This document shows positions 52,349 through 60,568 of a stretch of DNA of 64,000 nucleotides, piece after piece. How positions within the stretch are numbered: the first letter of the stretch is position 1; each line of letters starts with the position of its first letter. The position numbers and the translations under genes were made by a program. Source of the stretch: Burkholderia sp. Ax-1719 (lineage in GTDB: Bacteria; Pseudomonadota; Gammaproteobacteria; Burkholderiales; Burkholderiaceae); the NCBI RefSeq assembly GCF_011753055.1, contig NZ_VWWJ01000011.1:62001-126000 (forward strand), written 5' to 3'. A model generated the notes under the pieces. It was given only the letters and a program-made list of their open reading frames with translations, was not told the DNA's origin and did no database searches.

Positions 52349-52885
52349 ATGGTTAAAGGAAACGACAGGCAGGCGGGAAATGCAGTCCTGGTGGCCGTGG
52401 TTGCGTGCATGCTGCTGGGCGGCTGCACGAGCTTCATGGGCCAGCAGGACAAGCGTGCGGGCACGCAGTTGCAGCCCACCGTCGGCAATCAGGTGCGCGG
52501 CACCGTGTCGTTCGTCGAACACTCTGACGGCGTGCAGGTGAGCTACAACCTCGCCGGCCTGCCGCCCGATTCCGACCATGCCCTGCAGATCCACGAACGC
52601 GGCGACTGCAACGCCACCGACGCTTCCAGCGCCGGTCCGGTCTTTGCGCCCGCCGCCGAGCGTCTCAAGCCCGGCGCGCGCGTCGCGGGCGACCTCGGCA
52701 ACATTCATGCGGATTCCAACGGCGTGGCCACCGGCTTTCTGGTCGCCACCGACGTGTCGCTCGACGGCGTGCGTTCGGTGCTGCAGCGCGCGGTGATCGT
52801 CCATCACGACGCCATCGATCCTTACGCCTGGCCGCAACGCGGCACCGGCGCGGCGCTGGCGTGCGGCGTGGTGAAGGTGCAGTGA
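52349..52885 (+). CDS. SodC-like lipoprotein lacking most metal ligands
   Basis: A 178-residue Cu/Zn superoxide dismutase-fold protein. The lipobox Cys is C26 (MLLGGC). The fold is shown by GTVSFVEHSDGVQVSY, HERGDCNA, GDLGNIHAD and TGAALACGVV, with the disulfide pair C87 and C171 kept. Of the copper ligands only H82 and H152 remain: the first His of the HxH pair is Q80, and the bridging His is V98 in AGPVFAP. Zinc His are also gone (V112 in RVAGDLGN), though D115 stays. Dismutase activity is therefore unlikely. It could be a structural or binding relative. The ATG at 52349 follows AAGAGGAA; an upstream frame start is not needed. Confidence 0.82.
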   Translation: MVKGNDRQAGNAVLVAVVACMLLGGCTSFMGQQDKRAGTQLQPTVGNQVRGTVSFVEHSDGVQVSYNLAGLPPDSDHALQIHERGDCNATDASSAGPVFAPAAERLKPGARVAGDLGNIHADSNGVATGFLVATDVSLDGVRSVLQRAVIVHHDAIDPYAWPQRGTGAALACGVVKVQ

Positions 52886-53025
52886 GCGCATTCAACGAGC
52901 CGATTCAACGCGCCAATGCGCGGCAGGAAGCGCCTGTAAGCCGCCTGCAACACGTCTCGAACGTGCCCGAAAGCCCCGCTAAAGCGCGAATGTGACGATT
53001 GCGCGGCGCATTCGAAGCGCACTTC

Positions 53026-53054
53026 CAGGCACACAGACTCACATCGCGTAAAAT
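53026..53054 (+). promoter_or_regulatory. Possible sigma-70 promoter of dcd
   Basis: CAGGCA at 53026-53031 and TAAAAT at 53049-53054 are separated by 17 bases. The -10 is a five-of-six match, while the -35 is poor. Transcription would start near 53061, about 95 bases before dcd. Confidence 0.42.
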
Positions 53055-53155
53055 AGTCGCCTTTCGCAAGGCAACGCCACGGCCAGAGGGCCCTGGGCGG
53101 GTTTTGCGAGCATTCTTCTTTTTTGTTCCCCGTTTTTTCTGGACCGTAGCGAAAC

Positions 53156-53725
53156 ATGGCAATCAAATCCGACAAGTGGATCCGGCGCATGGCCGAAGAG
53201 CAGAACATGATCGAGCCGTTCGCGCGCGACCAGGTTCGCCTGTCGGAAGACGGCCGCAAGATCGTCAGCTACGGCACCTCCAGCTACGGCTACGACATCC
53301 GCTGCGCCGACGAATTCAAGATCTTCACGAACATCAACTCGACCATCGTCGATCCGAAGAATTTCGACGAAAAGTCGTTCGTGGACTTCAAGGGCGACGT
53401 CTGCATCATCCCGCCGAATTCGTTCGCGCTGGCGCGTACCGTCGAGTATTTCCGCATTCCGCGCAGCGTCCTGACGGTGTGTCTGGGCAAGTCCACTTAT
53501 GCGCGCTGCGGCATCATCGTGAACGTCACGCCGTTCGAACCCGAGTGGGAAGGTTACGTCACGCTCGAATTCTCGAATACGACACCTTTGCCTGCCAAAA
53601 TCTACGCGAACGAAGGCGTAGCCCAGGTGCTCTTCTTTGAGAGCGACGAGGTCTGCGAAGTGTCTTACGCGGATCGCGGCGGCAAGTATCAAGGCCAGCA
53701 CGGCGTTACTTTGCCGAAGACCTGA
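53156..53725 (+). CDS. dcd: dCTP deaminase Dcd
   Basis: A 189-residue trimeric enzyme that converts dCTP to dUTP, supplying dUMP for thymidylate. It opens MAIKSDKWIRRMAEEQNMI. The signature blocks SYGYDIRCADEF, ARTVEYFRIPR, GKSTYARCGI and VTPFEPEWEGYVTLEFSNTTPLP (read as separate strands) are all intact, including the catalytic Glu of the last one. C-terminal GKYQGQHGVTLPK is the usual ending. It is followed 90 bases later by the decarboxylase gene. Confidence 0.96.
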   Translation: MAIKSDKWIRRMAEEQNMIEPFARDQVRLSEDGRKIVSYGTSSYGYDIRCADEFKIFTNINSTIVDPKNFDEKSFVDFKGDVCIIPPNSFALARTVEYFRIPRSVLTVCLGKSTYARCGIIVNVTPFEPEWEGYVTLEFSNTTPLPAKIYANEGVAQVLFFESDEVCEVSYADRGGKYQGQHGVTLPKT

Positions 53726-53766
53726 CGTTCGAGCGCACTTAACCCACCGGATTTACGACATACGGG

Positions 53767-53797
53767 GACCGCTGCGCGTTACATGCAGCGGTCGTTT
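53767..53797 (+). terminator. Hairpin between dcd and the decarboxylase gene
   Basis: A 9-bp stem (GACCGCTGC at 53767-53775 with 53785-53793) and 9-base loop, then GTTTCATTT. It could end dcd transcripts, or attenuate the decarboxylase gene that starts 18 bases later. Confidence 0.6.
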
Positions 53798-53814
53798 CAT
53801 TTGGAGAATCGCCC

Positions 53815-56094
53815 ATGAAGTTTCGTTTTCCCGTCGTCATCATCGACGAAGACTTTCGCTCCGAGAACATCTCGGGTTCCGGCATCCGCGCTCTCGCCGA
53901 AGCCATCGAGAAAGAGGGCGCGGAAGTCCTCGGGCTGACGAGCTACGGCGACCTCACGTCGTTCGCGCAGCAGTCGAGCCGCGCCGCGTGCTTCATCCTG
54001 TCGATCGACGACGACGAGCTGCTGCCCTACGTGGAAGGCACGGACGGCGACGCGCCGGAGCACGCGCCCGCGATCGTCGCGCTGCGTGCGTTCATGGAAG
54101 CGGTGCGCACGCGTAACGCCGACATTCCCATCTTCCTGTACGGCGAAACGCGCACCTCGCGCCATCTGCCCAACGATATCCTGCGCGAGCTGCACGGCTT
54201 CATTCACATGTTCGAGGACACGCCGGAGTTCGTGGCGCGTCACGTGATTCGTGAAGCGCGCGTGTATCTGGACGCGCTTGCGCCGCCGTTCTTCAAGGAA
54301 CTCGTCAAGTACGCCGACGAAGGCTCGTACTCGTGGCACTGCCCGGGTCACTCGGGCGGCGTGGCGTTCCTGAAGAATCCGCTTGGCCAGATGTTCCACC
54401 AGTTCTTCGGCGAAAACATGCTGCGCGCGGACGTCTGCAACGCCGTGGAAGAACTCGGCCAGCTGCTCGATCACACCGGCCCGGTTGCGGCATCGGAGCG
54501 CAACGCGGCGCGCATTTTCAGCGCCGACCACGTGTTCTTCGTGACCAACGGCACCTCCACGTCGAACAAGATCGTCTGGCACGCAACGGTGGCGCCGGGC
54601 GACATCGTGCTGGTGGACCGCAACTGCCACAAGTCGATCCTGCACGCGATCACGATGACGGGCGCGATCCCCGTGTTCCTCACGCCGACGCGCAACAACT
54701 TCGGCATCATCGGCCCGATTCCGCGCGACGAGTTCAAGCCGGAAAACATCCGCAAGAAGATCGAGGCGAACCCGTTCGCCCGTGAAGCGCTGGCGAAGAA
54801 TCCGAACGTCAAGCCGCGCATTCTGACGATCACGCAGAGCACGTATGACGGCGTGGTCTACAACGTCGAGATGATCAAGGATCTGCTCGGCGATATGCTC
54901 GACACGTTGCACTTCGACGAAGCCTGGCTGCCGCACGCCGAATTCCACGAGTTCTACCAGGACATGCACGCGATCGGCGCAGGCCGTCCGCGCACCAAGG
55001 CGCTGGTGTTCGCCACGCACTCCACGCACAAGCTGCTGGCCGGGATCTCGCAGGCTTCGCAGATCGTCGTGCAGGACTCGGAAGACAGCGCGTTCGACCG
55101 CCATCGCTTCAACGAGGCGTATCTGATGCACACGTCGACCTCGCCGCAATACGCGATCATCGCGTCGTGCGACGTGGCGGCCGCGATGATGGAAGCGCCG
55201 GGCGGCCCGGCGCTGGTGGAAGAGTCGATCGCCGAAGCGCTCGATTTCCGCCGCGCCATGCGCAAGGTCGACGCCGAATACGGCGACGACTGGTTCTTCC
55301 AGGTCTGGGGTCCGGACGATCTGGCCGAAGAAGGCATCGGCTCGCGCGAAGACTGGATCCTGCGTCCGAACGATCACTGGCACGGTTTCGGCGCGCTGGC
55401 CGAAGGCTTCAACATGCTGGACCCGATCAAGGCGACCATCGTCACGCCGGGTCTGGACGTGGACGGCGAATTCGGCGAAACCGGCATTCCGGCCGCCATC
55501 GTCACGAAGTACCTGGCCGAGCACGGCATCATCGTCGAGAAGACCGGCCTGTATTCGTTCTTCATCATGTTCACGATTGGCATCACCAAGGGCCGCTGGA
55601 ACTCGATGGTCACGGAACTCCAGCAGTTCAAGGACGACTACGACAACAACCAGCCGCTGTGGCGCGTGCTGCCGGAATTCGTCGCGCAACACCCGATGTA
55701 CGAACGCGTGGGCCTGCGCGATCTGTGCCAGCAGATCCACAGCGTCTACCGCGCCAACGACATCGCGCGTCTGACGACCGAGATGTATCTGTCGACGATG
55801 GAACCGGCGATGAAGCCGTCCGACGCGTTCGCCAAGCTCGCGCACCGCGAGATCGATCGCGTGCCGGTCGACGAACTCGAAGGCCGCGTCACGTCGATCC
55901 TGCTCACGCCGTACCCGCCGGGCATTCCGCTGCTGATTCCGGGCGAGCGCTTCAACAAGACGATCGTGAACTACCTGAAGTTCGCGCGCGAATTCAACGA
56001 GCGCTTCCCGGGCTTCCACACCGACATCCACGGACTCGTGGGCGAGACCATCAACGGCCGCATCGAGTACTTCGTGGATTGCGTGCGGGCCTAA
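53815..56094 (+). CDS. Orn/Arg/Lys decarboxylase, PLP fold I
   Basis: A 759-residue basic amino acid decarboxylase of the large prokaryotic type. The N-terminal response-regulator-like wing domain (about residues 1-130) opens FRFPVVIIDEDFRSENIS. The PLP domain has YADEGSYSWHCPGHSGG, VTNGTSTSNKIV and the Schiff-base Lys in THSTHKLLAGISQAS. The C-terminal domain contains GIPLLIPGERF. Length and sequence are close to biodegradative arginine decarboxylase (AdiA) and lysine decarboxylase; the exact substrate is not decidable by eye. No cognate antiporter (AdiC/CadB-like) lies next to it, so an acid-resistance role is not supported by context. TTTGGAGAA precedes the ATG. Confidence 0.92.
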   Translation: MKFRFPVVIIDEDFRSENISGSGIRALAEAIEKEGAEVLGLTSYGDLTSFAQQSSRAACFILSIDDDELLPYVEGTDGDAPEHAPAIVALRAFMEAVRTRNADIPIFLYGETRTSRHLPNDILRELHGFIHMFEDTPEFVARHVIREARVYLDALAPPFFKELVKYADEGSYSWHCPGHSGGVAFLKNPLGQMFHQFFGENMLRADVCNAVEELGQLLDHTGPVAASERNAARIFSADHVFFVTNGTSTSNKIVWHATVAPGDIVLVDRNCHKSILHAITMTGAIPVFLTPTRNNFGIIGPIPRDEFKPENIRKKIEANPFAREALAKNPNVKPRILTITQSTYDGVVYNVEMIKDLLGDMLDTLHFDEAWLPHAEFHEFYQDMHAIGAGRPRTKALVFATHSTHKLLAGISQASQIVVQDSEDSAFDRHRFNEAYLMHTSTSPQYAIIASCDVAAAMMEAPGGPALVEESIAEALDFRRAMRKVDAEYGDDWFFQVWGPDDLAEEGIGSREDWILRPNDHWHGFGALAEGFNMLDPIKATIVTPGLDVDGEFGETGIPAAIVTKYLAEHGIIVEKTGLYSFFIMFTIGITKGRWNSMVTELQQFKDDYDNNQPLWRVLPEFVAQHPMYERVGLRDLCQQIHSVYRANDIARLTTEMYLSTMEPAMKPSDAFAKLAHREIDRVPVDELEGRVTSILLTPYPPGIPLLIPGERFNKTIVNYLKFAREFNERFPGFHTDIHGLVGETINGRIEYFVDCVRA

Positions 56095-56109
56095 GCGGGA
56101 GCGCGCGGT

Positions 56110-56814
56110 ATGACGGTGCGGCTTCTGCGCAAGGCGGTGCGGGCGTTTGTATCGGCAGGGGTGCTGGCGGGTGCGCTTGCAGGTGCATCGGCGGCGCACG
56201 CCGAAGTCTCGGCGGCGGACCCGATCGATGCGGGCATGCGCGCGTGTCAGTCCCGCGCCGACCGCTCGTCAACGGCGGGCCAGGTCCAGTGCATGGATGA
56301 AGCGCGCGCGGCCTGGCGCAGCGCCGCCGACGCCGCGCTCGCGCAGTTGATCGCGAAGCAACCGGCCGCGCAGCAAAAGCGCTGGAAGGCGAGCCAGCAA
56401 AAGTGGGTCGCTTGGCGCGACGCCGAAGATACGATGCTGGGCGCGGCCTTCGCCACCTCCAGCGGTTCCTCGTATCAGCTTTACGAGGCGGATATGCGCC
56501 TGCAGCCCGTGCGCGACCGCGCGCTCGCGCTGCGCGCATCGCTGGCGACGGCGACGGGCAAGCCCGTGCGTGCGCGTGCCTGTAGCGCCGATGCGCGCTG
56601 CGAGCATGTGAGCTACGACCTGGACCGTTACTACCGTCAGTTCTACGCGCGCATGCCGAAGCACGCGCGGCCCGCGGTGGCGCGCGCTCAGAGCGCGTGG
56701 CGCGCCTATCGTGACGCCACCACGCCGCTCATCGACGAACATGCGCGGCTCGATCTGCTGGGCGCGCGGCTGGCGACGCTCAAGCGGCTGTCGGAGACGG
56801 TGAATAACCGCTGA
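56110..56814 (+). CDS. LprI-like (DUF1311) exported protein
   Basis: A 234-residue periplasmic protein with a signal peptide (to about residue 31, ending AAHA). It has two related segments. The first, ACQSRADRSSTAGQVQCMDEARAAW, shows the Cys-to-Cys spacing and ending of the LprI/DUF1311 family of lysozyme inhibitors, followed by AQQKRWKASQQKWVAWRDAED. The second repeats the pattern (YRQFYARMPKHARPAVARAQSAWRAYRDA) with a Cys pair at CSADARCEHV. Lysozyme inhibition is a family annotation and not established for this member. It starts 15 bases after the decarboxylase stop. Confidence 0.8.
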   Translation: MTVRLLRKAVRAFVSAGVLAGALAGASAAHAEVSAADPIDAGMRACQSRADRSSTAGQVQCMDEARAAWRSAADAALAQLIAKQPAAQQKRWKASQQKWVAWRDAEDTMLGAAFATSSGSSYQLYEADMRLQPVRDRALALRASLATATGKPVRARACSADARCEHVSYDLDRYYRQFYARMPKHARPAVARAQSAWRAYRDATTPLIDEHARLDLLGARLATLKRLSETVNNR

Positions 56815-56837
56815 AACCGCTGCATCAATCGATACGA

Positions 56838-56872
56838 AAACGGGCGTGAATCCTTGCGATTCACGCCCGTTT
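56838..56872. terminator. Bidirectional terminator
   Basis: A perfect 15-bp stem (AAACGGGCGTGAATC at 56838-56852 with 56858-56872), loop CTTGC, T-rich tail on the plus strand and A-run on the left, between convergent genes. Confidence 0.9.
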
Positions 56873-56910
56873 CTTTTGGCGCCGTCTGGCGGCACAAGCG
56901 CGCGCCGCGC

Positions 56911-57840
56911 TCAGTCGATCACGAAATCATCGGGCGCATGGGTGGGCAGCGTGGTCGGATCGCCGAGCAGGTCGTGCAAGGCGGCCTCGATATAGATGGA
57001 CATGGCGCTGAGCGCGAGATCGTTGTCCTCGGTGCCGAACGGGTCTTCGATCTGCGAAGCGATGGCTTCGTGCGCCATGAACGCGTAAGCGACGAACACC
57101 GCGAAGATCGGCGTGAGCGAGCCGATGCTGTCCACCAGACCGAACGGCAACAGCGCGCAGAAGAAGTAGACCGTGCGGTGGATCATCACCGTGTAGGCGA
57201 AGGGCAGCGGCGTTGAGGCGATGCGCTCGCAGCCGCCGATCACATCCGATAGCCCATTCAGATTGCGCTCGAAGGCCAGCACCGCGAAACCGTCGAGGCG
57301 GCCTTCGCGCGTTTCGTTGCGCACCCACTCGGAAGCGCTGAGCAGCAAGGTCATCGGCCGGAAGCGCGAGGCCATCACGCGCGCGAGCAAAGCGGGCGGC
57401 AGCAGTCGCGCGAGATCGGCTTGCGGGTCGGTGTGGCGCAACTGATGGCGCAGGGCGTGCGGCAGTGCGCTCAATACGGTGACGAATGCGCGGGCGCGCG
57501 CGATGGCGTCGCTGGCATCGCCGCCATTCGGCAGCGTCAGCGCCTCGCGCGTGAGCGAGCGGGTTTCGTTGAGCAACTGGCCCCAGAGCTTGCGGCCTTC
57601 CCAATAGCGGTCGTAGCTGGCGTTATTGCGAAAGCCCAGAAAGACGGCCAGCGCGATGCCGATAAGCGAAAACGGCACGGTGCTGAGATTCACCGTCACG
57701 CGCAGGATGTGATCGTGCGCGGCCACGGCCACGAACGACAGGCACAGCACGATAAAGAGGCGTGGCAACAGTTGCGGCAGGACGGAACCGCGCCACGCCA
57801 GCAGCATGCGGAACCATTCGAGATGAGGGCGGACGATCAT
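56911..57840 (-). CDS. Bestrophin-family channel
   Basis: A 309-residue inner-membrane protein of the bestrophin/UPF0187 family, whose bacterial members form pentameric ion channels (chloride or sodium). It opens MIVRPHLEWFRMLLAWRGSVLPQLL and then has a helix pair. The motif SLIGIALAVFLGFRNNASYDRYWEGRKLWG is the family hallmark (read in two overlapping parts), and DPFGTEDNDLAL is the acidic belt near the C-terminus. The ATG at 57840 matches the usual start; an upstream ATG at 57915 adds 25 residues. The physiological ion and role are unknown. Confidence 0.9.
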   Translation of the reverse strand: MIVRPHLEWFRMLLAWRGSVLPQLLPRLFIVLCLSFVAVAAHDHILRVTVNLSTVPFSLIGIALAVFLGFRNNASYDRYWEGRKLWGQLLNETRSLTREALTLPNGGDASDAIARARAFVTVLSALPHALRHQLRHTDPQADLARLLPPALLARVMASRFRPMTLLLSASEWVRNETREGRLDGFAVLAFERNLNGLSDVIGGCERIASTPLPFAYTVMIHRTVYFFCALLPFGLVDSIGSLTPIFAVFVAYAFMAHEAIASQIEDPFGTEDNDLALSAMSIYIEAALHDLLGDPTTLPTHAPDDFVID

Positions 57841-58008
57841 GAGTGCGTGCAGGTCGGGTCTGACGGGCAACCCTGCAACGATACGATGCCGCGGGCCGCT
57901 TCTGCAAAAAATCATACGCGGATGGATCGGTGCGTCGGGCGCACACTTCGCGTAATTTGGGGCGGGTACAGCGCCCCGCTATGTGTCTAACACTGATCTG
58001 CGGATAAA

Positions 58009-58048
58009 AAACGGGGCGCGCGACAGAGAATCGTCGCGCGCCCCGTTT
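58009..58048 (-). terminator. Terminator of argH
   Basis: A perfect 16-bp stem (58009-58024 with 58033-58048, core GGGGCGCGCGAC) just past the argH stop, with an A-run on the plus strand that becomes a U-tract in the minus-strand transcript. Confidence 0.92.
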
Positions 58049-58071
58049 CAGGCGTATTGGCCGCTGAAGGC

Positions 58072-59478
58072 TTACTTCAGCGCCGCACGCGCCGCAGCCA
58101 CCGCCGCGCGAACCTGCTCCGGCGCGGTGCCGCCCGGATGATTACGCGCCGAGACTGAGCCTTCCAGCGTCAGCACTTCGAACACGTCTTCGGCGAGCAG
58201 ATGCGCGACGGCCGGCAGTTCGCTGCGCATTTCGTCGAGCGTCAGATCGGCGAGATCGCAATTGCGGTCCACGCAGATACGCACGGCGTGCGCCACGGCT
58301 TCGTGTGCGTCGCGGAACGGCAGACCCTTCTTCACGAGGTAGTCGGCCAGATCGGTGGCCGTCGAGAAGCCTTGCAGCGCGGCGGCGCGCATCGCATCGG
58401 CCTTGACCGTGATGCCCGCGACCATTTCCGCGAAGATGCGCAGCGTGTCCGCGACCGTATCGACGGTATCGAACAGCGGTTCCTTGTCTTCCTGGTTGTC
58501 CTTGTTGTACGCGAGCGGCTGGCCCTTCATCAGCGTGAGCAGGCCGATCAGATGGCCATTCACGCGGCCGGTTTTGCCGCGCGCGAGTTCGGGCACGTCC
58601 GGGTTCTTCTTCTGCGGCATGATCGACGAGCCGGTGCAGAAGCGATCGGCGATATCGATGAAACCGACGCGCGGGCTCACCCACAGCACCAGTTCTTCCG
58701 AGAAGCGCGACACGTGCGTCATCACCAGCGCCGCGGCGGCGGTGAATTCGATCGCGAAGTCGCGGTCGGACACGGCGTCGAGCGAGTTCGCGCAGATGCC
58801 GTCGAAGCCCAGCGTCTTCGCCACGGCGTGACGGTCGATCGGATAGCTGGTGCCCGCGAGCGCCGCCGCGCCCAGCGGCAGACGGTTCACGCGCTTGCGG
58901 CAGTCGACCATGCGCTCGGCGTCGCGCGAGAACATTTCCACGTAGGCGAGCAGGTGATGGCCGAAGGTGACCGGCTGCGCCACCTGCAGGTGGGTGAAGC
59001 CGGGCATGATGGTGCCCGCGTGCTGCTCGGCCAGATCGAGCAGCGCGCCGCGCAGATCGCCCAGCAGGCCGCCGATGCGATCGATTTCGCCGCGCAGCCA
59101 CAGGCGGATGTCGGTTGCGACCTGGTCGTTGCGCGAGCGGCCCGTGTGCAGGCGCTTGCCGGCATCGCCGATCAGCGCGGTCAGGCGCGCTTCGATGTTC
59201 AGGTGCACGTCTTCGAGGTCGAGCTTCCACTCGAACTCGCCGCGCTCGATCTCACCCTTGATTTGCGCCATGCCGCCCTGAATGGCGGCGAGGTCGTCGG
59301 CGGAGATGATCTTCTGCGCGGCCAGCATCGACGCGTGCGCAAGCGACCCCTCGATATCGACCAGCGCGAGGCGCTTGTCGAAGAAGACCGACGACGTATA
59401 GCGTTTGACCAGCTCCGACATGGGCTCGGAGAAGCGAGCCGACCAGGCTTCGCCTTTTTTGTGCAGTTGGGACGTCAT
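58072..59478 (-). CDS. argH: Argininosuccinate lyase ArgH
   Basis: A 468-residue tetrameric lyase that releases fumarate and arginine, last step of arginine synthesis. The superfamily signature with catalytic Ser is GSSIMPQKKNPD. Also seen are VHLNIEARL, TGRSRNDQVATD and MPGFTHLQVAQP. The ATG at 59478 starts MTSQLHKKGEAWSARF, the usual N-terminus. It is a single-gene unit ended by a strong terminator. The rest of the arginine pathway is not in the window. Confidence 0.96.
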   Translation of the reverse strand: MTSQLHKKGEAWSARFSEPMSELVKRYTSSVFFDKRLALVDIEGSLAHASMLAAQKIISADDLAAIQGGMAQIKGEIERGEFEWKLDLEDVHLNIEARLTALIGDAGKRLHTGRSRNDQVATDIRLWLRGEIDRIGGLLGDLRGALLDLAEQHAGTIMPGFTHLQVAQPVTFGHHLLAYVEMFSRDAERMVDCRKRVNRLPLGAAALAGTSYPIDRHAVAKTLGFDGICANSLDAVSDRDFAIEFTAAAALVMTHVSRFSEELVLWVSPRVGFIDIADRFCTGSSIMPQKKNPDVPELARGKTGRVNGHLIGLLTLMKGQPLAYNKDNQEDKEPLFDTVDTVADTLRIFAEMVAGITVKADAMRAAALQGFSTATDLADYLVKKGLPFRDAHEAVAHAVRICVDRNCDLADLTLDEMRSELPAVAHLLAEDVFEVLTLEGSVSARNHPGGTAPEQVRAAVAAARAALK

Positions 59479-59607
59479 GGTGATGGGGCGTGATGAGACG
59501 TGAGCGAACGGGCAGGGCGCTCTGGAGCGAACTCCAGCGCCGCGCACAGCGGGAAAGTTAGCGATTTTAACATCGGCGCGAGCCTTGCCCGGCGCGGCCG
59601 ACGTTGC

Positions 59608-60447
59608 TTACAGGCGCACCAGCACGACCAGCTTGAGGTCTTCGCGATGCGCGGGCTTGAGCGTGATCTGGTCGTAGGCGATGCGGCCGTGGCGCGGATG
59701 GTTGAATTCGCGCCGGCCGCCCTCGCGCTCGAACACGTCCTGCGAACCCCAATAGCGCGCGAATTCGTCGCTTGAGGCCAGCAGGGAATCGATCAGCGCG
59801 CGGGTGGGCGCGTCGTTCAGATGGCGGATCGAATCGGCGCGAAATTCGGCGGCCAGACGCCGCGCGCGCGTTTCCCAGTCGACGATCAGCTCGCGCCCGA
59901 GCGGCTGCGTAAAGGTGAAGCGCAGCAGATTGCGGTCGTGATCGCCGTCGAGCCAGCCCGTGAACAGATCGGCGGCATGGGCGTTCCAGGCGAGCGCGGT
60001 CCACTGGCGGTCGAGCACATAGGCGGGTGCATCCACCAGCTGCACGGTCTGCAGCAGCGTTTCGGGCGCGGCGCCCGCGCCTGGTGCGTCGGGCTCGGCC
60101 GGATCGCGCTGCGCGGCCAGCTCGAACAGATAGGCGCGTTCGGCGCGCGACAGGCGCAGCGCCACGGCAATGCGCGCGAGCGCCTCCGCCGACGCCGACA
60201 CCGGGCGGCCCTGTTCGATCCACGTGTACCAGGTGGGGCTGACGCCGCACAACTGCGCGACTTCCTCGCGGCGCAAGCCGGGCGTGCGGCGACGCGGGCC
60301 CGGCGGCAGACCGACTTCCTCGGGCGAAAGCCGCTCGCGATGGGCGCGGATAAATTCGCCGAGCGCGCGTGCGGGCGTGGCTTCGAGGGTTCGGGCGGAA
60401 CCGCTTTCCGGGGAGGCGGGCGACGCTGCGGGGGTATCGATGCTCAT
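59608..60447 (-). CDS. XRE/MmyB-type transcription regulator
   Basis: A 279-residue regulator. After a 30-residue flexible N-terminus, residues about 30-110 form a helix-turn-helix with RRTPGLRREEVAQLCGVSPTWYTWIEQGR. The C-terminal two-thirds is an MmyB-like ligand-binding domain (PAYVLDRQWTALAWN and VFEREGGRREFNHPRHG). In this family the ligand is thought to be lipid-like, while targets are often the adjacent divergent gene. It faces the methyltransferase gene over 121 bases with a shared dyad, so local regulation is likely. The ATG at 60447 lies 24 bases from the predicted -10. Confidence 0.9.
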   Translation of the reverse strand: MSIDTPAASPASPESGSARTLEATPARALGEFIRAHRERLSPEEVGLPPGPRRRTPGLRREEVAQLCGVSPTWYTWIEQGRPVSASAEALARIAVALRLSRAERAYLFELAAQRDPAEPDAPGAGAAPETLLQTVQLVDAPAYVLDRQWTALAWNAHAADLFTGWLDGDHDRNLLRFTFTQPLGRELIVDWETRARRLAAEFRADSIRHLNDAPTRALIDSLLASSDEFARYWGSQDVFEREGGRREFNHPRHGRIAYDQITLKPAHREDLKLVVLVRL

Positions 60448-60474
60448 GAGACTGGGGCAGGTGCTGTTGATACC

Positions 60475-60519
60475 AGAATAAATGCTTAACTTGTACTGGT
60501 ACAGATGGGGCTCTATTGT
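60475..60519. promoter_or_regulatory. Overlapping face-to-face promoters with shared operator dyad
   Basis: Plus strand: TTGTAC (60491-60496), 17-base spacer, TATTGT (60514-60519), for the methyltransferase. Minus strand: TGTACC (60498-60503), 17-base spacer, TATTCT (60475-60480), for the XRE regulator. The dyad TGTACTGGTACA (60492-60503) covers both -35 elements. A second pair TACCAG (60471-60476) and CTGGTA (60496-60501) is also present. Binding here would control both genes at once. Confidence 0.62.
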
Positions 60520-60568
60520 AGCGGCACGCCGTCCAATTCCCGAGATTCCCCACAAACAGGAGCATGCG

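Noticed and set aside
53797..56199. Very long open frame (800 codons) on the minus strand opposite the decarboxylase gene
   Set aside because: It is rich in Arg, His and Gly, has no ribosome site or family motifs, and mirrors the codon pattern of the real gene. Long antisense frames of this sort recur opposite cysI, cysN, tamB and ppc, and reflect high GC.
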